Of a stretch of 13,200 bases of DNA, positions 6,684-13,200 are shown in pieces. The notes under the pieces were generated by a model that was not told where the DNA came from, searched no databases, and saw only the letters and a program-made list of their open reading frames with translations. Every line of letters begins with the position of its first letter. The first letter of the stretch is position 1. The position numbers were made by a program, and so were the translations under genes. Source of the DNA: Actinomycetes bacterium (lineage in GTDB: Bacteria; Actinomycetota; Actinomycetes; Mycobacteriales; Mycobacteriaceae); contig JAEZIA010000478.1 in the NCBI GenBank assembly GCA_023416315.1, positions 1-13,200 on the forward strand, read 5' to 3'.

Positions 6684-7218
6684 GCGCCTCGATCTCGAGG
6701 GTGATGGTGACCTTGTCGCCGACGACCGCTCCGCCGGTTTCCAGCGGCGTCTCGATGTCGATGCCGAAGTCTTTGCGGTTCAACACCACTGACGCCTCGA
6801 ACCCGGCGACCGCACCGTGGCCCATGCCCGGGTTCACGCCGTTGAACTGCACCGGCAGGCTGATCCGCTTGGTGACCCCCTTGAGGGTGAAATCGCCCTC
6901 CACCCGGTATTCGTCGCCGTCGGCGGTCACCGATGTCGAGGTGAACGTGGCGGTCGGGAACTTCTCGACGTCGAAGAAGTCGGCTGCCCGCAGGTGGGCG
7001 TCGCGCTGCTCGTTGCCGGTGTAGACCGACGCCACGTCGATCTCGGCGGTCACCGATGGGGTGCCGTCGGCCGCCACGGTCACCGCGCCGCTGAAGGCGC
7101 CGAACGTTCCGCGCACCTTGCTCACCACGAGGTGGCGTACCGAGAAGCTGATCGACGAGTGGATCGGGTCGATCGCCCAGGTTCCGGTGAGGTCGGTGGT
7201 CTGAGTCGCTGCGGTCAT
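6670..7218 (-). CDS. YceI-family lipocalin-like protein
   Basis: YceI proteins form an extended beta-barrel that binds long isoprenoid or fatty-acyl-like ligands. The 182-residue product shows the family pattern: WAIDPIHSSISFSVRHL (14-30), RDAHLRAADFFDVEKFPTATF (72-92), TLKGVTKRISLPV (111-123), NRKDFGIDI (147-155) and VGDKVTITLEIEA (166-178). There is no signal peptide, so it is probably cytosolic, unlike periplasmic E. coli YceI. The start at ATG 7218 is well supported by AAGGAG (7228-7233, minus strand) at 9-nt spacing. The gene lies 166 bp downstream of the oxidoreductase gene on the same strand and could be co-transcribed, although a hairpin at 7281-7296 lies between them. Ligand and partner are unknown. 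Confidence 0.9.
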   Translation of the reverse strand: MTAATQTTDLTGTWAIDPIHSSISFSVRHLVVSKVRGTFGAFSGAVTVAADGTPSVTAEIDVASVYTGNEQRDAHLRAADFFDVEKFPTATFTSTSVTADGDEYRVEGDFTLKGVTKRISLPVQFNGVNPGMGHGAVAGFEASVVLNRKDFGIDIETPLETGGAVVGDKVTITLEIEALKQA

Positions 7219-7280
7219 CGTAGGGTTCTCCTTGATCCGGTAGTGCCGGGCCCGCTGCCCGACGCCTCACCCAGGAGTAA

Positions 7281-7296
7281 CCGGACCGCAGTCCGG
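7281..7296. repeat. Perfect 6-bp inverted repeat upstream of the yceI-like gene
   Basis: CCGGAC and GTCCGG arms with a 4-nt CGCA loop, 63-78 bp before the yceI-like ATG and after the oxidoreductase stop on the minus strand. It may be an operator or a weak transcript hairpin; there is no T-run after it on the minus strand, so a classical terminator is unlikely. Confidence 0.4.
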
Positions 7297-7305
7297 ATTC
7301 ATTCC

Positions 7306-7337
7306 CACCTCCGGTCAGGCGGGGCTGAATCGCCCGG
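7306..7337. repeat. Direct repeat copy 1: degenerate duplicate of the oxidoreductase gene 3' end
   Basis: This 32-bp stretch matches 7386-7416, with 13 identical bases, a divergent 4-5 base centre, then 14 identical bases. On the minus strand it reads GRFSPA-stop, against GRFSEADRR-stop in the functional gene. Just upstream, the translated context PPQNA resembles PPIT of the gene. It looks like the remnant of a second copy of the gene end. Confidence 0.6.
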
Positions 7338-7384
7338 CATTTTGGGGCGGTCCCAGTCTCGGCTGGCCTCCAGCGACGCTCGCG

Positions 7385-8452
7385 TCACCTCCGGTCAGCC
7401 TCGCTGAATCGCCCGGTGATTGGCGGCAGATCGGCCAGCGTGACGATCCCCGGCGGCGCCGCGACGACGGCAGGCACCGCGTTGGTCACCGGCAGCGCGG
7501 TGTAGATCATGCCCAGCCCCATGAACTCGGGCTCCGGCCAGTTCTTCGGCGGCAGGCAGTGCAGCACGGTCCGCATGTTGGGCACTCCGAACACCTGGAT
7601 GACATGGCCGTGCTCGAGCGGCTTGGGCGGCACCACGTGGCTGCCCATGATCCAGTTGAAGCCGACGCTGACGACGTTGCGGTCACCCACCCAGCCGCGG
7701 TGATAGCCGTACACGCCACCGACGGTGCCCTCGGGGATCGTCATGAACCCCAGGTCGCTGTCCCCGGTAGCCGTGGTGAACGTGACGTCAAAGGTCATCC
7801 TGTCCAGCTGCGCACCGATCGCGTCGGCCATCATCGCCGCGGATTCGGCGAACACTTCACTCTCCACCCGCACGCTCTCGGCGAGTCCCTCGGTGTTCGG
7901 GTCGCAGCCGAACCCCATCGCCGACTGGGTCCCCGCCGACTCATACGTCGAACAGTCCACCGACTCGGTGATCCGGATTTCGTCGACGCGCTCGCAGGCG
8001 CCGGAGAGCACCATGCCGACCATATTCGACATGCCGGGGTGCGCGCCGCTGCCGAAGATCGTGGAATTGCCGGTCTCACAGGCTTTTCGGATCCTGGCCA
8101 GATCGCCCGGGGTCTGCTTGCCGCCGGTGATCCAGGCCGCCGACGAACACACGTTGACCCCGGCCTCCAGCAGCCGCACCAACTCGTCGATATTGGGCCA
8201 CAGCGGGTTGTAGCAGCAGGCATCCGGCTTGGCCGCCAACAACGCGTCGATGTCGTTGGTCGCGGTCACGCCGGTCGGCTCCGGCCAGCCGGACAACTCG
8301 GCGGCGTCGACGCCCAGCTTGTCGGCGCCATGTGCGTACACGCCGACCAGCTCCAGGTCCGGCCTGCCGATGATCGCGTGTAGGGACCGCCGGCCGATGT
8401 TGCCGGTGGTCCACTGGATCACCCGGATCGGGCGGTCGGTGATGGCGGTCAT
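7385..8452 (-). CDS. Dihydrodipicolinate-reductase-like / NAD(P)H-dependent amine-dehydrogenase-like oxidoreductase
   Basis: This 355-residue protein belongs to the large actinobacterial group labelled dihydrodipicolinate reductase-like, related to 2,4-diaminopentanoate dehydrogenase. The N-terminus is a Rossmann fold: VIQWTTGNIGRRSL (11-24) with the nucleotide-binding TGNIGR, a beta strand LELVGVYAHG (33-42), and later CCYNPLWPN (79-87), GVNVCSSAAW (98-107) and SGAHPGMSN (135-143). It is not true DapB, which is about 100 residues shorter. The start at ATG 8452 has GAGGAGG (8459-8465) at 6-nt spacing, a strong site. It is transcribed divergently from the carboxylic acid reductase gene, sharing a 186-bp regulatory region. 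The substrate is unknown; reduction or reductive amination of a carbonyl compound is possible. Confidence 0.82.
   Translation of the reverse strand: MTAITDRPIRVIQWTTGNIGRRSLHAIIGRPDLELVGVYAHGADKLGVDAAELSGWPEPTGVTATNDIDALLAAKPDACCYNPLWPNIDELVRLLEAGVNVCSSAAWITGGKQTPGDLARIRKACETGNSTIFGSGAHPGMSNMVGMVLSGACERVDEIRITESVDCSTYESAGTQSAMGFGCDPNTEGLAESVRVESEVFAESAAMMADAIGAQLDRMTFDVTFTTATGDSDLGFMTIPEGTVGGVYGYHRGWVGDRNVVSVGFNWIMGSHVVPPKPLEHGHVIQVFGVPNMRTVLHCLPPKNWPEPEFMGLGMIYTALPVTNAVPAVVAAPPGIVTLADLPPITGRFSEADRR
7386..7416. repeat. Direct repeat copy 2: inside the 3' end of the oxidoreductase gene
   Basis: This is the counterpart of 7306-7337, 80 bp away start to start. It covers most of the stop codon and the codons for GRFSEADRR of the minus-strand oxidoreductase gene. 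Confidence 0.6.
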
Positions 8453-8474
8453 GAAGGTCCTCCTCGGTTACGAC

Positions 8475-8487
8475 GGGTGTATCACCC
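8475..8487. repeat. GGGTG-TAT-CACCC palindrome in the oxidoreductase leader
   Basis: Perfect 5-bp arms around a 3-bp centre, 10 bp upstream of the strong Shine-Dalgarno of the minus-strand gene. A second small palindrome (ACCGG-AC-CCGGT, 8492-8503) follows. Either could be an operator half or a leader hairpin, but short palindromes are frequent in GC-rich DNA. Confidence 0.3.
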
Positions 8488-8544
8488 CTGCACCGGACCC
8501 GGTAGCCGTTGTCTCATCCGGGCGGCCGCGCCGGCTGGGGAAAT

Positions 8545-8566
8545 CCTGTGAGAGCGAGGTCACAGG
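8545..8566. promoter_or_regulatory. Candidate operator: perfect CCTGTGA-N8-TCACAGG inverted repeat
   Basis: Two perfect 7-bp arms (8545-8551 and 8560-8566) separated by 8 bp, lying between the divergent oxidoreductase and carboxylic acid reductase genes, about 73 bp before the latter's ATG. The size and symmetry suit a dimeric regulator such as a TetR- or GntR-type protein. The TGTGA/TCACA half-sites recall CRP, but CRP sites have 6 bp between them, not 8. No regulator gene is encoded in the window. Confidence 0.5.
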
Positions 8567-8625
8567 GGGGCGGTGAAATCTCGTCGGCGTGGGGTCGTTC
8601 ATACCTACAGGGGCACTTCGTCGAA

Positions 8626-8632
8626 AGAGGAA
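8626..8632 (+). promoter_or_regulatory. Shine-Dalgarno deciding the carboxylic acid reductase start
   Basis: AGAGGAA lies 6 nt before ATG 8639. The frame is open back to an ATG at 8573, but that codon lacks a comparable site and would add 22 residues unlike the family N-terminus. Confidence 0.6.
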
Positions 8633-8638
8633 CCAGCG

Positions 8639-11600
8639 ATGGCCGTAGCCGATATCGGGCCCGACCGTGAAGACCGGATTGCCGAACGGATCGCTCTGCT
8701 GCTGGCCAACGACGAGCAGTTCCGAACGAGTCGCCCGGACCCCACTCTCGTCGGTGCGGTGAGCCGGCCAGGACTGCGCCTGGCGCCGCTGCTGGAAACG
8801 CTGATCGAGGGCTACGGAGACCGTCCCGCGCTCGGTGCGCGGGCCCGCGAACTGCGCACCGATCCGGACACCGGCCGCATCACGGCGCACGTGCTACCCC
8901 GCTTCGACACCATCAGTTACCACCAGCTGTGGTCGCAGGTCCGTGCCGTCGCCGCCGAACTGCGAAGGCACGCCAGCGCTCCGGTGACCGCAGGCGACGT
9001 GGTCGCCACCATCGGTTTCGCCAGCCCGCACTACCTGACCATCGACCTGGTCTGCGCGTATCTGGGACTGGTGACCGTACCGCTGCAGCACAATGCCGCC
9101 GCGTCCCGGATGGCACCCATCATCACCGAGGTGGAGCCGACGGTGGTCGCGGTCAGCGCCGAATATCTCGATCTGGCAATCGAATCCATTCGCGGTAGTT
9201 CCTCGGTGCGCCGGCTGTTGGTGTTCGACTATCTGTCGCAGGTCGACGACCACCGCGAGGCGCTCGAGCGGGCCTATCAGAGCCTGTCCGCCGCACGGAT
9301 GGCCGTTCACGTCGACATCATCGACGACGTCATCCAGCGCGGTTCGGTACTTCCCCCCGAGCCGCTATACACCGGTGCCGACGACGAGCGCCTGGCGATG
9401 ATCATGTACACCTCCGGTAGCACCGGCACACCCAAGGGTGCGATGTACACCGAGCGGATGCTGTGCTCGCTGTGGACGGCACCGTTTCTGGCCCAGCCGA
9501 ATCCGGTGTTCAACGTGAACTTCATGCCGCTCAACCACCTCGGTGGACGGCTGCCGCTGGTGTCGGCGTTCCTGGCGGGCGGCACAAGCTATTTCGTCCC
9601 GGAATCGGACATGTCGACGCTGTTCGACGACTGGGCGCTGGTGCGCCCGACCGATCTGCCGGTGGTCCCGCGGGTCGTCGACACGCTGTTCCAGCGCTAT
9701 CGCAGTGCGGCGGACCGCATGATCGCCGACGGCATCGAGCGTGGCATCGCCGAGTCGCAGGCGATGGCCGAGATCCGGGACGGCGTGCTGGGTGGCCGGG
9801 TTCTCGGGGGGTTCGTCGGGACGGCGCCGCTGGCCGCGGAGATGAAGGCGTTTCTCGACGAATGCCTCGACGTCCGCATCTTCGACGGGTACGGCCTCAC
9901 CGAGGTAGGCATGGTCAGCCGCGACGGGGTGATCAGCCGGCCTCCGGTGAGCGACTACAAACTCGTCGACGTGCCGGAGCTGGGGTATTTCTCCACCGAC
10001 AAGCCGCATCCGCGCGGTGAGCTACTGGTCAAGTCGGACACCGCCTTTCCCGGTTACTTCAAGCGGCCCGATGTCACCGCGGACGCCTTCGACGCCGACG
10101 GGTACTACCGGACCGGTGACGTGATGGCCGAACTGGCACCCGATCACCTGGTGTACGTCGATCGGCGTAATAACGTGCTGAAGCTATCGCAGGGTGAGTT
10201 CGTCGCGGTCGCGCGGCTCGAGGCGATCTTCGCCGGTGCGCCGCTGGTGCGGCAGATCTACGTCTACGGCAACAGTGAACGCTCCAGCCTGCTGGCAGTG
10301 GTCGTGCCGACTGCCGAGGCGCTGCAGCGCTACACCGACGACGCGGATGGGTTGAAAGCTGCTCTGCACCAATCTCTTCGCGATACCGGCAAGCTGAATG
10401 ACCTGCAGTCCTACGAGGTGCCCGCGGACTTCCTGATCGAGTACGAATCGTTCAGTGCCGACAACGGGCTGCTGTCCGGTGTCGGGAAGAACCTGCGGCC
10501 CAGGCTCAAGGACCGCTACGGCGACGAGCTGGAGAAGCTCTACGCGGATCTGGCGGCCGCCCAGGTCGACGAGATACGTAGCCTGCGTGACGGGGCAGGC
10601 ACGCGCCCGGTGCTCGACACGGTCAGCCGCGCCGTCACCGCACTGCTCGGTACGGCTGCGGTGGATGCCGACGCGCACTTCACCGACCTCGGCGGCGATT
10701 CGTTGTCGGCGTTGACATTCGCCAACCTGCTCGGCGACATTTTCGACGTCGAAGTTCCGGTCAGCACCATCATCAATCCGACCTCGACGCTGGGCAGCCT
10801 GTCGGTTCTGATCGAGCAGGAGCGCGAATCAGCCAGCAGCGGACCGACTTTCGCGTCGATTCACGGCCGGGGCAGCATCGAGGCGAGGGCGTCGGATCTG
10901 CGTCTTGATGCGTTCGTCGATGCCGCGACGCTGGCGTCGGCGCCGACTCTGCCGCACGTGACCGGCACTCCGCACACCGTGCTTCTCACCGGCGCCAACG
11001 GGTGGCTGGGTCGCTTCCTGGCACTGGAATGGCTGCAGCGACTCGCGCAGACCGGGGGCACGCTGATCACGATCGTGCGGGGCCGCGACGACAACGACGC
11101 CCGCACGCGGCTGGAGTCGGTCTTCAAAACCGGAGACGCCGGGCTCTATGAGCGGTTCTGCGAGCTCGCCGCCGATCACCTCGAAGTGATCGCGGGCGAT
11201 ATCAGCGAGCCGAACCTCGGCCTGCATCCTGATGTGTGGAGTTCGCTGACCCGGCGGGTCGACCAGGTCGTGCACCCGGCCGCGTTCGTCAACCACGTGC
11301 TGCCCTACACCGAACTGTTCGGGCCCAACGTCGTCGGTACCGCCGAGATCATCCGGTTCGCCCTGACCGCCCAGATCAAGCCGGTGACCTACCTGTCCAC
11401 CGTGGCGGTCGCGATGACGGTCGACCCGGCCGAGTTCTCCGAGGACGGTGACATCCGCACGGTCAGTGCCGTTCGGCCCGTGGACGACTCGTACGCCAAC
11501 GGCTACGCCAACAGCAAGTGGGCAGGCGAAGTGCTGCTCCGCGAAGCCCACGACCTGTGCGGTCTGCCGGTCGCGGTGTTCCGCTCCGACATGATCCTCG

Positions 11601-12157
11601 CGCACAGCCGCTACACCGGCCAGCTCAACGTCCCCGACGCGTTCACCCGGCTGGTGGTGAGCCTGCTGGCGACCGGGATCGCGCCCTGGTCGTTCTACGC
11701 CGCCGACGCCAACAGGCAACGGCCGCGGGCACATTACGACGGCCTGCCCGTCGACTTCATCGCCGAGGCGATCACCACGATCGGGTCCGCGACCACCGAG
11801 GGATATCACTCCTACGACGTGATGAACCCGCACGACGACGGCATCTCGCTGGACACGTTCGTCGACTGGCTGATCGAGGCAGGGCACCGCATCGAGCGCA
11901 TCGACGACTACGACACCTGGCTGGCCCGGTTCGAAACCAGCCTGAAGGCGCTGCCGGACAAGCAGAGACACTCCTCGGTACTGCCGCTGCTGCACGCCTA
12001 CGCCCATCCCGAACGCCCGGTGCTCGGGGCGCTGGCGCCGACCGACGGGTTCCGTGCGCAGGTGCGCGCCGCCCACGTCGCCACCGACATCCCGCACATC
12101 GACGCCGACCTGATCCGCAAGTACGCCAGCGACGTGGAGTATCTCGGCCTGGTCTGA
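8639..12157 (+). CDS. car: Carboxylic acid reductase (adenylation-carrier-reductase)
   Basis: The enzyme reduces carboxylic acids to aldehydes using ATP and NADPH. The 1172-residue product has the normal length and all three domains. Adenylation domain (about 1-630): YTSGSTGTPKG at 257-267, PLNHLGGR with His300, DGYGLTE at 416-422, YYRTGD ending at Asp494, DRRNNVLKLSQGEFV from 508, and a candidate catalytic Lys617 in LLSGVGKN. Carrier domain: DLGGDSLSA with the phosphopantetheine Ser688. Reductase domain: TGANGWLG NADPH site at 784-791, Thr921 in LSTVAV, a YANSK pair Tyr956/Lys960, and the family signature RSDMILAHSRYTGQLNVPDAF near 982-1002. All key residues are present, so it should be active once modified by a phosphopantetheinyl transferase encoded elsewhere. 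It is divergent from the oxidoreductase gene. The physiological substrate is not evident. Confidence 0.95.
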   Translation: MAVADIGPDREDRIAERIALLLANDEQFRTSRPDPTLVGAVSRPGLRLAPLLETLIEGYGDRPALGARARELRTDPDTGRITAHVLPRFDTISYHQLWSQVRAVAAELRRHASAPVTAGDVVATIGFASPHYLTIDLVCAYLGLVTVPLQHNAAASRMAPIITEVEPTVVAVSAEYLDLAIESIRGSSSVRRLLVFDYLSQVDDHREALERAYQSLSAARMAVHVDIIDDVIQRGSVLPPEPLYTGADDERLAMIMYTSGSTGTPKGAMYTERMLCSLWTAPFLAQPNPVFNVNFMPLNHLGGRLPLVSAFLAGGTSYFVPESDMSTLFDDWALVRPTDLPVVPRVVDTLFQRYRSAADRMIADGIERGIAESQAMAEIRDGVLGGRVLGGFVGTAPLAAEMKAFLDECLDVRIFDGYGLTEVGMVSRDGVISRPPVSDYKLVDVPELGYFSTDKPHPRGELLVKSDTAFPGYFKRPDVTADAFDADGYYRTGDVMAELAPDHLVYVDRRNNVLKLSQGEFVAVARLEAIFAGAPLVRQIYVYGNSERSSLLAVVVPTAEALQRYTDDADGLKAALHQSLRDTGKLNDLQSYEVPADFLIEYESFSADNGLLSGVGKNLRPRLKDRYGDELEKLYADLAAAQVDEIRSLRDGAGTRPVLDTVSRAVTALLGTAAVDADAHFTDLGGDSLSALTFANLLGDIFDVEVPVSTIINPTSTLGSLSVLIEQERESASSGPTFASIHGRGSIEARASDLRLDAFVDAATLASAPTLPHVTGTPHTVLLTGANGWLGRFLALEWLQRLAQTGGTLITIVRGRDDNDARTRLESVFKTGDAGLYERFCELAADHLEVIAGDISEPNLGLHPDVWSSLTRRVDQVVHPAAFVNHVLPYTELFGPNVVGTAEIIRFALTAQIKPVTYLSTVAVAMTVDPAEFSEDGDIRTVSAVRPVDDSYANGYANSKWAGEVLLREAHDLCGLPVAVFRSDMILAHSRYTGQLNVPDAFTRLVVSLLATGIAPWSFYAADANRQRPRAHYDGLPVDFIAEAITTIGSATTEGYHSYDVMNPHDDGISLDTFVDWLIEAGHRIERIDDYDTWLARFETSLKALPDKQRHSSVLPLLHAYAHPERPVLGALAPTDGFRAQVRAAHVATDIPHIDADLIRKYASDVEYLGLV

Positions 12158-12177
12158 CCGGCTGTCCCCAGACCGGG
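12148..12177 (+). terminator. Possible terminator hairpin overlapping the CAR stop codon
   Basis: CCTGGTCTG (12148-12156) can pair with CAGACCGGG (12169-12177) to give 9 bp with one G-U, around a 12-nt loop that begins with the last base of the CAR stop codon. No U-tract follows, as is often so in mycobacteria, so termination efficiency is uncertain. Confidence 0.35.
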
Positions 12178-12238
12178 GTTCATCCACAGGGTCGGTCCCG
12201 ACGGGGCCGCAGACGCCGTTGCGGTCGCCGTGCGGACC

Positions 12239-12244
12239 TACCGT
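12239..12244 (+). promoter_or_regulatory. -10 element of a leaderless comEA promoter
   Basis: TACCGT fits TANNNT, and its last T is exactly 7 nt before the A of ATG 12251, the position expected for a transcript that begins at the start codon. TTGCGG at 12219-12224 is a possible but closely spaced -35. No Shine-Dalgarno precedes ATG 12251, which fits leaderless translation. Confidence 0.55.
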
Positions 12245-12250
12245 CGCGGC

Positions 12251-13054
12251 ATGGGATCCGATCAGCCGTTGACCAGCCTGCAGCGCCGGCTGCGACCTCA
12301 TGACGCCCAGCCCGACGACGCCGATAGTGCCGACGACGAGATCCCGGTGCCCAGCTGGATTCCGGATGGACGCGCCGACCGGGGCGGTGGTTGGCTGGCC
12401 GCGATTCGCGCCGACCCCGGCCGCGCCGGCGGCATCGCGCTGGCCGTGATCGCGGTCGTGGCGGTGCTCATCACGGTGTTCGCGCTGATGCGCGACGAGC
12501 CGCCCGCCGTCGTATCGGCCAAGCTGCCGCCGGTGGAGATGGTGTCCTCGGCCGCCGCGCGGCCCGGCCCGCAACCCGACCAGCCGGTCGTCGTCAGCGT
12601 GGTCGGACTGGTCACCAAACCGGGCCTGGTGACGCTGGCGCCGGACGCCCGCATCGCCGATGCGGTATTGGCCGCGGGCGGGCCCTTGAACGGCGCCGAC
12701 ATGCTCGGCCTGAACCTGGCACGCCACCTCACCGACGGCGAACAGATCGTCGTCGGCATCGGTACGCCGGCCGGCCAACCCACCGCCCTGGGCAGCTCGG
12801 TCAGCGGTGGGCCGCCCGCCGCACCCGGGCCGCCGGCGGCACCGGGCACGGCGACCCCCACCGAGCCGGTGAATCTCAACACCGCCACCGTCGAGCAGCT
12901 CGATGCGCTACCCGGTGTCGGGCCGGTGACCGCTGCCGCGATCGTCGCGTGGCGTGACGCCAACGGAAAGTTCAGCAGCGTGGACCAACTCGGCGATGTC
13001 GACGGCATCGGGCCGGCCCGACTGGACAAGCTGCGGGCGCTGGTGCGGGTGTGA
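12251..13054 (+). CDS. comEA: ComEA-like DNA-binding protein (SLBB plus helix-hairpin-helix)
   Basis: ComEA binds double-stranded DNA outside the membrane and hands it to the ComEC channel in natural transformation. The 267-residue product from ATG 12251 has an acidic cytoplasmic N-terminus (about 1-58), one transmembrane helix (about 60-80, GGIALAVIAVVAVLITVFAL), a beta-grasp SLBB domain (about 112-169, with SVVGLVTKPGLVTL and LAAGGPL), a Pro/Ala/Gly linker (about 170-205) and the ComEA helix-hairpin-helix domain, VNLNTATVEQLDALPGVGP then FSSVDQLGDVDGIGP (about 207-265). A GTG at 12230 in frame would add 7 residues, but the promoter points to ATG 12251. It overlaps comEC by 4 bp. Mycobacteria are not established to be naturally transformable, so the role is open. 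M. tuberculosis Rv2415c is the likely equivalent, from memory. Confidence 0.9.
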   Translation: MGSDQPLTSLQRRLRPHDAQPDDADSADDEIPVPSWIPDGRADRGGGWLAAIRADPGRAGGIALAVIAVVAVLITVFALMRDEPPAVVSAKLPPVEMVSSAAARPGPQPDQPVVVSVVGLVTKPGLVTLAPDARIADAVLAAGGPLNGADMLGLNLARHLTDGEQIVVGIGTPAGQPTALGSSVSGGPPAAPGPPAAPGTATPTEPVNLNTATVEQLDALPGVGPVTAAAIVAWRDANGKFSSVDQLGDVDGIGPARLDKLRALVRV

Positions 13055-13200
13055 CCGATGCCGAGGCACGCCTGGACCTGCGGCTGGTGCCTGCCGCGCT
13101 GACCGCCTGGGCGGTCACCGCGGCAGGCATCACCTGGGCGATCGGCCCACTGGTGGCCGCGGCCTGCGCAGCCGTCGGGCTGGGCTGGGCGGCGCTGGGC
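13051..13200 (+). CDS. comEC: ComEC/Rec2-family membrane protein, N-terminal 50 codons (runs off window)
   Basis: An open frame begins with GTG 13051, overlapping the TGA of comEA in a GTGA, and stays open to the right edge. The first residues (TDAEARLDLRLVP) are followed by a hydrophobic Ala/Trp/Gly-rich segment that forms one or two transmembrane helices, as expected at the start of ComEC, the channel for single-stranded DNA entry. The identity rests mainly on the position directly after comEA; the diagnostic competence domain is outside the window. Confidence 0.8.
   Translation, partial: MTDAEARLDLRLVPAALTAWAVTAAGITWAIGPLVAAACAAVGLGWAALG

Noticed and set aside
8545..8566. Canonical CRP binding site
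   Set aside because: TGTGA and TCACA half-sites are present but separated by 8 bp instead of 6, so it is reported only as an inverted repeat for an unknown regulator.
8573..8638. N-terminal extension of CAR back to ATG 8573
   Set aside because: The Shine-Dalgarno AGAGGAA favours ATG 8639, and the length from there (1172) matches known CARs. The upstream part is better read as promoter region.
12230..12250. GTG 12230 as the comEA start
   Set aside because: It has no Shine-Dalgarno, and the TACCGT -10 element lies downstream of it, so a transcript from that promoter would not contain it.
10829..12778. Long open frame (649 codons) on the minus strand across the CAR and comEA genes
   Set aside because: Antisense to clearly conserved CAR and ComEA coding sequence. 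The translation is Arg/Gly/His/Val-rich low-complexity text with no family motif, typical of a GC-rich shadow frame.
1..13200. CRISPR arrays, tRNA/rRNA genes, insertion sequences, phage genes
   Set aside because: No regularly spaced repeats, no tRNA-like cloverleaf with conserved arms, and no transposase or integrase motifs were seen on reading.

Overview
The window is high-GC actinobacterial chromosome, most probably from a Mycobacterium or Mycolicibacterium species. This rests on the gene set and order (nadD, rsfS, gpgP, octT, degV, and a comEA/comEC pair), on a PE-PPE-domain exported hydrolase, on a mycobacterial-type carboxylic acid reductase, and on frequent GTG starts and leaderless-looking genes. 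Assignments come from reading motifs in the translations; no database search was run.

Layout. Positions 1-2064 (+) hold the 3' part of a MoxR-type AAA+ ATPase gene and the full gene for its CoxE-like von Willebrand A partner. Positions 2061-3230 (-) hold a secreted alpha/beta-hydrolase with a PE-PPE domain and a lysine-rich tail; its stop codon shares a CTAG with the VWA gene. A 151-bp divergent promoter region follows. Positions 3382-6683 (+) form a tight operon of nadD, rsfS, gpgP, octT and degV, in which the first four genes overlap by 4, 4 and 11 bp and the last follows after 3 bp. Its products serve NAD synthesis, ribosome silencing and methylglucose lipopolysaccharide (MGLP) synthesis, plus a fatty-acid-binding DegV protein.

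Positions 6670-12157 look like an accessory insert between degV and comEA. On the minus strand are a YceI-family protein and a dihydrodipicolinate-reductase-like/amine-dehydrogenase-like oxidoreductase. On the plus strand is a complete 1172-residue carboxylic acid reductase (adenylation, carrier and reductase domains). The oxidoreductase and the reductase are transcribed divergently from a 186-bp region with a perfect 7+7 inverted repeat, a candidate operator. In M. tuberculosis, as I recall the map, eis lies between these flanking genes instead. Positions 12251-13200 (+) carry comEA, with a textbook leaderless promoter, and the start of comEC, overlapping by 4 bp.

No RNA genes, insertion sequences or CRISPR arrays were seen, and no gene-free gap exceeds 300 bp. 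The most interesting items are the divergent reductase/oxidoreductase locus with its operator candidate, a duplicated 3' gene end at 7306-7416, the DegV-octanoyltransferase adjacency, and the basic tail on the exported hydrolase. I saw no clear evidence for a wholly new system.
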